This document shows, piece after piece, positions 42,552 to 50,717 of a stretch of DNA of 64,000 nt; the stretch's first letter is position 1, and each line of letters opens with the position of its first letter. The stretch is from Pythium myriotylum. Taxonomy: Eukaryota; Oomycota; Peronosporomycetes; Pythiales; Pythiaceae. A program made the position numbers and the translations under genes. The stretch is from assembly GCA_023091665.1 (NCBI GenBank), contig JALJCQ010000012.1, positions 3,286,001 through 3,350,000 on the forward strand. Direction: 5' to 3'. The notes under the pieces are model-generated. The model worked only from the letters and a program-made list of their open reading frames with translations, was not told where the DNA came from and searched no databases.

Positions 42552-44167
42552 CCATCATTACCGCAAAATGCTGATAGATCTGGCATGCTGAAAGATCTGG
42601 CAGGGCAGTTTTTCCCTAATGTAAGGTTCGTGCAATCAGGAGTTGCGACTCAGATTTTTGTACCCTGTTTTGGCACGACTCGATTTGAACTTTGGCGCCA
42701 AGAAAAAAGAACCGGAAGATGTATTTGTGAAAAGTTAGACAAGGGCCTCGTACTCTGAGATCATTGTGTGCAGCGGCGCGCTTGGGCCAAATGGAATAAA
42801 TGGACCGTACTTGAAAAATGCGTTGCGAATCGTGTCGGTCGTGATCTTCGGGAGAACGTACATCACGCGCTGATACATATCGTATCGGCGTTCACTGGCG
42901 GTGTTGGGAGGGGGTACGTCGCTGTAGAGCTCTTCGAAGCGGTCGCGCGGTTGTTTCTTGAAAGGCGCCATGACACCAACGTCCAGAGGCTGGGCTACCA
43001 ACGTGCAGCCCGAAGGGACATAGTACGTCATAGTGCCCATCTCAGCGAGGCGCTGCTGGACAGCCTCACATTTGTGTACCTTGAGACTATCCAGCAGCAG
43101 CACTGTGGGCCCGGTGACGACGAACTGCCACACCTTGTCGATCCACTCCAACATGACGCGTTCGTCGAACCACGCCTTCGTCTGGACAGAGTACGTCGCC
43201 TGGTCCGGGCTGACGAACCGACCAACCTCATTGAACACGTCGCCGCCGTCTTCTCCCTGAAAGACGAAGTGCGGGATGCACATGGTGCCATCGGCGCAAA
43301 CGAGGAGCGCTACAGTGCAGCGATGTCCCCCCTTACCGGCACCGTCCGCACCGACATGGCTGGCTCCAACGAACTCGACGGTGTACTCCACGCCCGTCTC
43401 GGAGAAAACGGCAGTCTGGTCCATGTTAAAAAGCACAAACAAAAAGTGCTGAATAAGAGCGGTACTTACCTTGAGCGCGAAGACTTCCTTCTGTGCCATG
43501 AGCGTGGAGCGCCTCTTGCGGCCCGAGTGGGAGATCTTGCGGATGGTCAGCTTGTTGCGACGCATGAATTTTGAAGCACCAGGCACGCCTGGCGTCGACA
43601 CTCTTGCTCGCGATGAAGTCAGGTAGCAGCTTCTTACACTCGGCAATGATACCGAGAACAGTGACGGCCTTGTTGTCTCTGCGCCGCTCCTTGATCCAGA
43701 CGATGATGGCCTCCTCGTGCTCGTCAGACGGCGACTTTCTGCCGCTCCCGCCAACCGTGAGCTTCTTCGCCCGCTTTTCCTCTGCTGCTGCTTGTCGGAG
43801 CACTTGCAGTTGCTTCTCCCATGACTGATGGGCGGAGCGCGAGTAGGTCTTACCCTTGCAGAACTTCACACGACTGAGAGGTGACGCATGGAATAGCTCG
43901 ACTTGCTTTATTTTGAACTCGACAGTGTGGTGGAGCTGGATCCGTTGCTGCGGCATTTTTGGAAATGGCGCGAAACTGATGCAACCGCTTGAACATTTAC
44001 ACCCACTTTTGTGATACGCTAAGAACCACTCACCTCAAATCCACACACTGCAAAAATCTGATTGGCCAATGAGAGAAGACCGTGGTGTGCTCATTGATCT
44101 GGCACCTTTCGAAATTGATTGAGGGAGGGGTGCCAGTTCTTTCAGCATTTTGCGGTAAAATGATGGC
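42551..44167 (-). mobile_element. pogo/Tigger-like DNA transposon
   Basis: Inverted ends of about 35 bp: left GCCATCATTACCGCAAAATG.. (42551-42585) and right, read on the minus strand, GCCATCATTTTACCGCAAAA.. (44131-44167). A TA lies next to CCGCAAAATGCTGA at both sides (42559-42560 and 44156-44157), consistent with TA target use by Tc1/mariner/pogo elements. The interior is one transposase gene on the minus strand. The left TIR differs from the right by a 2-bp gap and a few bases. Confidence 0.8.
42735..43956 (-). pseudogene. pogo-type transposase (HTH plus DDE), one frameshift
   Basis: ATG at 43956. The N-terminal part has basic helix-turn-helix features (VEFKIKQVELF, KSPSDEHEEAIIVWIKERRRDN, DARRAWCFKFMRR..) as in CENPB/Tigger proteins. 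The DDE_1 core has the first Asp in NMDQTAVFSE, the second in LLLDSLKVHKCEAV and the third in QPLDVGVMAPFK. The frame changes near 43565 at a run of four A; with one A fewer the HTH and DDE parts join in one frame. It stops at 42735. TIRs surround it. A GTAAGT word inside the open frame near 43472 is not needed as an intron. Confidence 0.82.
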
Positions 44168-44302
44168 ATTCGGTACTTCAGCATAATGCAGGAACTGAGG
44201 TGCGAAAAAGGAAGGAAATGTATTGAATTTGTCATGTACGCACGATTTGTACAGTACGTTGTACGTCTAAATCACGATGACGCTCATCAAACCAGGCTTC
44301 TT
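44168..44302. other. Short spacer
   Basis: No feature seen between the pogo right end and the stop of gene E. Confidence 0.3.
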
Positions 44303-46300
44303 TTAGGGATCCGCCACGGGGATCGGAGGTGGTGTTGCCTTCTCCTCCTTGTCGAAGAACTTCGTCGGATTGATCGGCACATTGAGCACAAGCGAGCCAG
44401 TCGCAGTGTCCGGAACCCACACCACCAGCGAACCACCACCAGTACCAGGAATGCCGAAAAGACCCTTGCGCCAACGATCGAGGTACAACGTCTTCCCCTT
44501 GAACTCCGACAGTGGCTTGGTGAACACAAGAGTGCCGCCAGCAGCCACTCGCTCCTTGTACAGCCGCTTACCGCCAGAGAAGACATTGACCTTCACGTTA
44601 TGTTTGTCGGTACTCTTGAAGTTGATGACCAGCTTTCCATCACCCGCTGACTTCCACGTCCCCGTGGCACCGCTGAATGCCTTCTGCATTGTCTCAAGAC
44701 CAAGAGCTTTGTCCGCCGGACCATCAGCAATTTGAACAGCGTACTTCGTGGGACCACAGATTGGCTGGAGGAACGTGCGTGTCAAGCTAGCGATTCCAGT
44801 TGGGTCTAGCAGTGCAAGCGCGTCCAGACCGTACTGGGCGACTTGAAGTTTGTAGGACCACGCCGTAGCAAGCACATTCTTGGGGCCAAATGCTGCAGAA
44901 ATGATCTGGTCGACGATCACTTGAAGAGCAGTGACGATCTCGGCTTCGGTCTTGACTCCGTCGGGTGCGTTATCTGGCAAGCATGCGGCCGCAGCTGTTG
45001 GCAAGTCTTTCAGCACGACCTCAGAGTTGAGCACTACGAACTGCATGTACTCCAAGTCGGCCGTCGGTTGACTCTTCATGATCTTACGTACTTCGTCCTG
45101 AACCTTGTCAACGTACTTCTTAAGTGACTGACCGCACGTGCTTCCGGTCGCCGAGAACTTCTTGATATCATCCGCTGTCAGCTTAGGTAACTCTGTGGTT
45201 GATGTTGTCGTGGTCTTGGTGGCGGCTGCGTCTGTCGTGTTGACCGTTTTGAACCACTCGAGGAACTTAATCTTATCCTTGAGATTTTCTTTTGTGAACT
45301 TCTTCTCCACGATACCTGCTACGATCGGCTTTACCACAGTGAGCAACTTCTTAGTTTGTTCAACAGCCTTGGGTAGTTCCTGACCAATGCAGGTTGCTAC
45401 TGCTGCAGCCATGTCGATGGTGAAAAGATCACTCTGTTGAACGGCAGTGTTTGCCTTTTCGGCGGTCGTTGCTTGACCAAGAGTCTGGGCCTCATCGATG
45501 AACTCGTAGATGCGACTAGTGACATCATACACCTGCTGCACGCAGCCGACACCGCGCGTGAGGCCCTCCGCCACTTTTGTGAGCCCTCCGAAGAAGCCAC
45601 CAGTCGCAGCCGTTACAGCAGCACTCGCGACCGCGCTCACTTTGCCCAACACATTCAACGTGCAGTCCTTGTTCTGTGGGAGACACTCCATGCCGCATTG
45701 CACCGGGTACTCGATCGGACACTGCGCCCAGCACACAAGCGCGTCGTCGAAGTTGTAACCAACAGGGCACTCCTTGGTCTTGCTAGCGAACGCTGTACGG
45801 CGGTAGCAGGCTTTGTCGTTGGGCTTGGCTTTGAAGTTTTGCACCCACGTCTTATTGGCCGCAAGGGGCTTAGTGGCGGCGACAGGCGCTAAAGCTGGTA
45901 CGGCGGGTGGTGTCGCAGCCGCTGGCGCTTTTGCTGGTGTCGTCGCACCAGCTGCTGGAGAACTTGGTGTTGGCCCAGTCGGTTTCGTTCCACCCGTAGC
46001 TGGCGGTGATTTCACGCCAGCTCCTCCTACCGGGGTCGTTGACGTTGCAGCCCCTGGAGTAGGCTTTGCTGGACTTGGAGCAGCAGGGGCTGGCTTAGGT
46101 TGGGCTGCTGGAGTTGCTCCATCAGTTGATTGAGCCCGAGGCTTTGCTCCGGCCGCAGGCTTGGGCGCGGGTGCTGGATTCGCAGCCCTCGATTCGCCGA
46201 CGGTCGCAGCGTGCACTGCCGCGTTTTGCGCCTCCACGGGGCTCGTCGTCACGACGAGACAAGTGGCAGCGGCAGCAAACGCAACTGGCAGGAGCTTCAT
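44303..46300 (-). CDS. Secreted cysteine-rich family protein E (665 aa), unknown function
   Basis: The best intact copy of the C/D/E subgroup: ATG at 46300, TAA at 44303. Signal peptide residues 1-24 (cleavage near VEA-QN), the tag QNAAVHAATVGESRA, an Ala/Pro/Lys/Thr linker to about 150, and the cysteine module from residue 165 (CYRRTAFASKTKEC..CWAQCPIEYPVQCGMECLPQNKDC). The helical middle has paired motifs (DMAAAVATC, DLPTAAAAC) and a Thr-rich break (AAATKTTTTSTTELP). The C-terminal domain has GATGTWKSAGDGKLVINF, GKTLYLDRWRKGLFGIPGTGGG and SLVVWVPDTATGS, with tail DKEEKATPPPIPVADP. It is nearly identical to gene C in the module and in the last 130 residues. Likely secreted. Activity unknown; a carbohydrate or surface-binding role is only a guess from the architecture. 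Confidence 0.9.
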   Translation of the reverse strand: MKLLPVAFAAAATCLVVTTSPVEAQNAAVHAATVGESRAANPAPAPKPAAGAKPRAQSTDGATPAAQPKPAPAAPSPAKPTPGAATSTTPVGGAGVKSPPATGGTKPTGPTPSSPAAGATTPAKAPAAATPPAVPALAPVAATKPLAANKTWVQNFKAKPNDKACYRRTAFASKTKECPVGYNFDDALVCWAQCPIEYPVQCGMECLPQNKDCTLNVLGKVSAVASAAVTAATGGFFGGLTKVAEGLTRGVGCVQQVYDVTSRIYEFIDEAQTLGQATTAEKANTAVQQSDLFTIDMAAAVATCIGQELPKAVEQTKKLLTVVKPIVAGIVEKKFTKENLKDKIKFLEWFKTVNTTDAAATKTTTTSTTELPKLTADDIKKFSATGSTCGQSLKKYVDKVQDEVRKIMKSQPTADLEYMQFVVLNSEVVLKDLPTAAAACLPDNAPDGVKTEAEIVTALQVIVDQIISAAFGPKNVLATAWSYKLQVAQYGLDALALLDPTGIASLTRTFLQPICGPTKYAVQIADGPADKALGLETMQKAFSGATGTWKSAGDGKLVINFKSTDKHNVKVNVFSGGKRLYKERVAAGGTLVFTKPLSEFKGKTLYLDRWRKGLFGIPGTGGGSLVVWVPDTATGSLVLNVPINPTKFFDKEEKATPPPIPVADP

Positions 46301-46332
46301 AATCTTGCTTCATGAGTTCTTCACTTGAGCTC

Positions 46333-46348
46333 GCAAATTGGAGAATGG
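46333..46348 (-). promoter_or_regulatory. Core promoter (Inr/FPR) of gene E
   Basis: On the minus strand CCATTCTCCAATTTGC differs from the copy D motif by one base and lies at the same distance (33-48 bp) from the ATG. Confidence 0.7.
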
Positions 46349-46895
46349 ATCTGCTGGATCGAAAAGATGTCGAACACTCTCAAGCTATGCAGCTCTCCTA
46401 CTCGTCACAAGCTTACAATCGGAAGTCGAGACGTCTCCTTTCCATGCTCTTCTCTCATTTAAAGAACGGTAACCTCAATTTGCCATACTCATCCGTTGTT
46501 GTCTCATTCGCCTTCGTCTATCCACTGTGGATGGCATTGCAGTCGTCATTTGGATAAGAATAATGTAAATGCACCGGCTGTTCAGACTCTCTATCAAACC
46601 CACGAAACTCGTGAAAACGAAATGTGTTCGCTGGGTAAGAAATTCTGCGGTGTGTGTGTTGACCACCACAAACTCAACTCCACAACGGATGGATTTCGAG
46701 AACACCACACAAATGGGATGGTGCTCGATTACGCTTCGCACAATTTCCCTGTTCTCGAGTATCTCGTGTTTCCAGCTGACCAGTGAGTCTCCTATCAGAA
46801 TGCATCCCTTTTTGATTTGTGTTGCGCAACAATAGATTGAATGACCAATATTGTCAATAACTCTAGCTGAGAGTATTTTTAAATATCCTCAGCTT
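46349..46895. other. Upstream flank of gene E, duplicated at gene D
   Basis: 46349-46720 aligns with 32887-33260 upstream of D, including the long word ACTCATCCGTTGTTGTCTC. Conservation of several hundred bases fits a segmental duplication carrying the promoter. Confidence 0.65.
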
Positions 46896-46982
46896 GAGAC
46901 AGATCAGATTCTGAGCTAATTGGAGTGGTTACGACTCTGGGACCTGGTTAACCCTTTTGGCCGAGTCGTTTAACCGTCTCAC
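46896..46982. repeat. 87-bp direct repeat, copy 1
   Basis: Matches 47159-47245 with two or three substitutions (starts GAGACAGATCAGATTCTGAG, ends CCGTCTCAC). Confidence 0.9.
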
Positions 46983-47158
46983 GTTATCAGCACTGAATGC
47001 TCATCAGTGCTGGCGCGCGAGTTTCTGATTGGTCAGAATAGCAGAGCCTCCTGCCGAGTTGCACCCCCATTGGCCGGGAATGGGAGATAGTCGTTGGACT
47101 GATCTGATTGGTTGCATCCGAGAACCAAGCTTGGTTGGTTGCTCGCCTGAGGGGGACT

Positions 47159-47245
47159 GAGACAGATCAGATTCTGAGCTAATTGGAGTGGTTACGACTC
47201 CGGGGCCTGGTTAACCCTTTTGGCCGAGTCGTTTAACCGTCTCAC
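47159..47245. repeat. 87-bp direct repeat, copy 2
   Basis: Second copy, 263 bp after the first. The 176 bp between contains GATTGGTCAGAA/GATTGGTTGC words. It may be a small tandem duplication or the remnant ends of a short element. Confidence 0.9.
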
Positions 47246-48653
47246 AGCTAGAATTATTGGTCTTCACAGAGCGTCTACACCGCTCGTATCCCGCGCGCTC
47301 GAGAACTCGAGTAAATGGTGCGTCTCCGGTCAGAGTGTTGAGGAACGCACACCAACGGAGACCCTGGAGTTGGCGTTGCGCAAACGAAGTACTGCACCAC
47401 CAATATTGCCAATAAATCTGGATGAGACGTTTTACTGGGTCCAGCTTCAAATCCCCCCAAAAAACGGATGATAGAATCGATGCTGATGTTGTTCGTGGTG
47501 AGGGGTTCAAAAGCCTGAGCTCCATCAACGCAAACGCTCATTCTTGGCCAAGTTTAAACAATCATCATTCAACGCCCCTTGCCCCTTCAAGTAAGCGCGT
47601 GTCCGCCACAAGTCCAGCGAGGTTGTCTCGTGTGCTGTCGTTCCTCCACCCTGATGGACGGTGTCAATACCGTCTATGGGGCTACGTACATCGTGAGCTC
47701 TCGTTCTGTACCTCGCCTTGCGTTCGCAAATACTCGTCCTTCGTCGCTGTCGGGAAGGAGGTCCGCCTTCGGATCGCATCACGCCTGGTAGGTGCGTGTT
47801 CCCGCCTCATTTTGATACTGAATGTCTGGAATACGTGGCCGCACTTGCCACTACTGCGCCTAAGGCCAATGACTCCGGGGTTGCCAAGTTCCTACTCTGT
47901 TTTGCACCTTCTAGGGCTCCTGGTACTCTAAAGAGTTTGAAAGTCTCTTTTCTCGGACTGGCCTTGTCTTGACACAGCGCTTTTATCCCGCAACGCTCGA
48001 GACGCTCCTCATGCTCGAGTACAACCACTGTCTGTGAGAAGCTCTCCGATAGACCGCGTTGGCTCGCAAGGAAAATGCCCAGGAAGAAACCACGCACAGA
48101 ATGAACTCAATCTACGACACACACGCTGTAATTGTGCAACGATATTGATATTAGTCAATAAAATATGGATCTAACCAATACATATTGATATTGTGAGCAC
48201 ACTGCTCAGGGGTCCTTGTGGTGAGCTGAAGATGGAGGGTTTCGTCACAAGATCGTATTTTGCAGTTTACCAGATGCTCCAGCCCCAGCCACTACAAATC
48301 GGGAAACAAATTGACGGGCCGTGCCTGTTGAAAGGATGTAATACATGTCAATCCAGTGGCGGCCACTGAGCTTGGGAAGCAGCCCAGAAATGTCTGACTA
48401 ACCGTATCGCGTGATTGTGTAGCATGTGGACGCACATATCAGAGATGACTGCTGCAAGGATGGATCTGAGACATGTTACCCCTTGTGGTCGCTGATGCAA
48501 ACGACGGACCTATGATGTCAACTTCCGTTATTCAAAAATAGTTGTGGTCAACGTGGGAGGAAGGAAAGGAACTCCGCACTTGGTTCCACAATCTCCGGCA
48601 CCATGTCACCGGGACTAGTAGTTCGCGAAGGAAGAAAATGAGGTCTCGAGGTC
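47246..48653. other. 1.4 kb without a recognised gene
   Basis: Short overlapping frames on both strands only. No domain, repeat or RNA gene could be supported. Confidence 0.4.
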
Positions 48654-48733
48654 AAAGAACACAGTGTTATGAAATATTGACGGTTTTTTTTTTTTAAAAA
48701 AAAACGTCAATATTTCATAACACTGTGTTCTTT
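48654..48733. repeat. Hairpin 1 of a twin, 29-bp perfect arms
   Basis: Arms 48654-48682 (AAAGAACACAGTGTTATG..) and 48705-48733 are exact reverse complements. The loop is a T-run/A-run that also pairs, so almost all 80 bp are self-complementary. Confidence 0.96.
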
Positions 48734-48791
48734 CGTAAGCAAAAGACTGGAGCTGTGTTTTAAAAAACACAGCTCCAGTCTTTTGCTTACG
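48734..48791. repeat. Hairpin 2 of a twin, 28-bp perfect arms
   Basis: Arms 48734-48761 (CGTAAGCAAAAGACTGG..) and 48764-48791 are exact reverse complements with a 2-nt centre. It starts at the base after hairpin 1. Confidence 0.96.
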
Positions 48792-48874
48792 ATTAGGCAC
48801 CACGTGGATGCCAACGCGCAAACACGCAATGCGACTTGTCATGATGAGTACAGTGAAACTGCCACCCATGCTGG

Positions 48875-48884
48875 GTGGATACTT
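48875..48884. repeat. 10-bp target site duplication (left)
   Basis: GTGGATACTT, identical to 49238-49247. Confidence 0.93.
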
Positions 48885-49237
48885 GAGAATTCGCCAAGAT
48901 GTGAGTAAATCCAGAAAGGTTCGTCGAGATGTGAAACGCTCGCCAACATGTGAGTGATGAACTTAAGGAAAAACAGATGACGAACTTACCATGTAGCGAT
49001 GCACCCGGGGGTACAAATACACAAAGTGTAAATATAGTAGTTTTGCAATTGGCGTGGTCAGGTAGGCTTATGACTGGCAGTGTACTATATTTACACTCTG
49101 TGTATTTGTACCCCCGGGTGCATCGCTACATGGTAAGTTCGTCATCTGTTTTTCCTTAAGTTCATCACTCACATGTTGCCGAGCGTTTCACATCTCGACG
49201 AACCTTTCTGGATTTACTCACATCTTGGCGAATTCTC
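48885..49237. mobile_element. MULE-derived MITE (353 bp)
   Basis: TIRs 48885-49039 and 49083-49237 (155 bp each) match the TIRs of the 33992-34962 element. The 43-bp centre still contains the bases around that element's transposase start (TTTTGCAATTGGC..), showing it arose by internal deletion. A perfect 10-bp duplication flanks it. Confidence 0.94.
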
Positions 49238-49247
49238 GTGGATACTT
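49238..49247. repeat. 10-bp target site duplication (right)
   Basis: GTGGATACTT, matching 48875-48884. Confidence 0.93.
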
Positions 49248-50149
49248 CCCTCAAGCACCACAACTTGTGCAAGCAGATGGATGGCCGTGCGTCTAGCCAT
49301 GTCTCTCACCCAGCATCCACCAACTCACCTGATGAGTTACAGATTATCGGGTAAACATCGGGCGACTGCGTCTACTGTTTTGGAAACAGCCATGAAGGAA
49401 GAAATCTCCTCTGGGTGGGCATAAGAGCTACCAATTCCCGCCGTGGTCTCCGATGAACGCGTTGGACGGTTATCTGGGTGCCGACAGAATAGTTGTTGAA
49501 ACTGGTCTCGTCAAGTGAATTGGCTGAGTCCATCCCACAGTTGGCTGAAGACTGGCACCCTGCACCTTTCGCTCTATATCGATCTTCCTTCTTCTCGTTT
49601 TGAGGGCTGCTTGGACAGACTTCCCCACGAAACACCCCTTGCCGCTGTCGCACTGCTCCATTGCTGCGGCATGCTGAGCGAATGTCAAGTGAGTGCTTTT
49701 TGCGAACAACTCGATATGTTGAAGCACTCGAGTGGGTCGAATCCACGAAGAACACAGGATCTGTTGACACTGAGATAGCCACCTGGTCCAGTCGACAAGA
49801 TTTCGAACGATGATGGAGTTGTTACAGCAAGAAGTCGCCAAGTTCATCGGGTTCGTACCACCACGTAGAGAGGGAGGAGTCGAGGGTGTTTTGGTTTGCG
49901 ATAGGGCAGGAAACGAAGAACAAGGGCGCTGTTGCCGAATAGTTTGGCATTTATCCGTGTTGATCGGCTGCCCTCAGCCCAGGTACGAGGCCGGTGCGAG
50001 GTACGTCACGCGATTATTCGTTCTCGTCGGGTTCGCGTCCAACCTCGCTGCGCTCCAGACAATAACCACGCCCGAACATTACAGAAGCAACCCTAAGCGA
50101 CTGATATTGTCTTTCGCATTCACATAAGCATTTGTTCACGAGCCACGTT
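49248..50149. other. Intergenic, possibly eroded LRR-membrane gene 5' region
   Basis: No convincing frame. The position upstream of the 50150-50229 relic means the N-terminus of that dead gene should lie here, but I cannot recognise it. Confidence 0.35.
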
Positions 50150-50229
50150 GTCAAAAACAAAAAGTCGTCTCGTGCCAGTGCAAGCTGTTCGGATCAGCGG
50201 GCAGCATGTCGATTCGTCCTTCCGCGGAA
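50150..50229 (+). pseudogene. LRR-membrane gene relic, left piece
   Basis: CKLFGSAGSMSIRPS aligns with the paralogue motif SKVFGNNGLLGIEGAHFD (60,920-60,970). The relic continues at 56701 after the gypsy B insertion and its CGGAA duplication. Confidence 0.45.
50225..50229. repeat. Gypsy B target site duplication (left)
   Basis: CGGAA, identical to 56701-56705. Confidence 0.93.
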
Positions 50230-50717
50230 TGTCACAGAAGTGGGGTACTGGGCTCCTGGTGACAAGTTCGCGGGCTGGCTGGCTGGGTGGTTGGCTTGGT
50301 CTTGGACGAGGCTAGTCGAGGCTAGTTGAGGCTAGTTGACTTGAGAGCAAGTTGAGAAGTGAGATTGATGTTAGAGTTTGTTTTCCTATCCTCTGTGTGG
50401 GCCTCTAGGGTGCTCTGTGCCTAGATGTCGTCTGTCCTAGATACCTTACTTTCAGTATCCAAAGTTAGCTATGTCAACTAATATGTAAGCCCTCCTACAA
50501 TCTCTTGAATACAGTATGCATAGTCACTACGTCATCACCAATGTGTTGCAGCCGGGTCAGCATCACCCATTACTCTCGGGATGCTTTTACACCACCCAGT
50601 GCATAATCCTTCCAGGACTAATCGTGGTAACCTAGTTCCAGTATAATATACTGAAACCAAATCAAGGTCGTTGCCTAACCCTTCTGACGCGAGCCATTCT
50701 TTTCTGGCTGCGTCACA
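50230..50717 (-). repeat. Gypsy B 3' LTR
   Basis: 488 bp. The last codons of pol (50675-50717) lie inside it. A purine-rich stretch (GAAGGGAGGTCA on the minus strand, 50718-50729) precedes it as the polypurine tract. Confidence 0.93.

Noticed and set aside
43426..43500. Possible intron (GTAAGT near 43472) in the pogo transposase
   Set aside because: The frame is open across it and continues into the canonical NMDQTAVF motif, so no intron is required.
15936..46300. RxLR or Crinkler effector motif in the secreted family
   Set aside because: No R-x-L-R, dEER or LFLAK motif follows the signal peptides.
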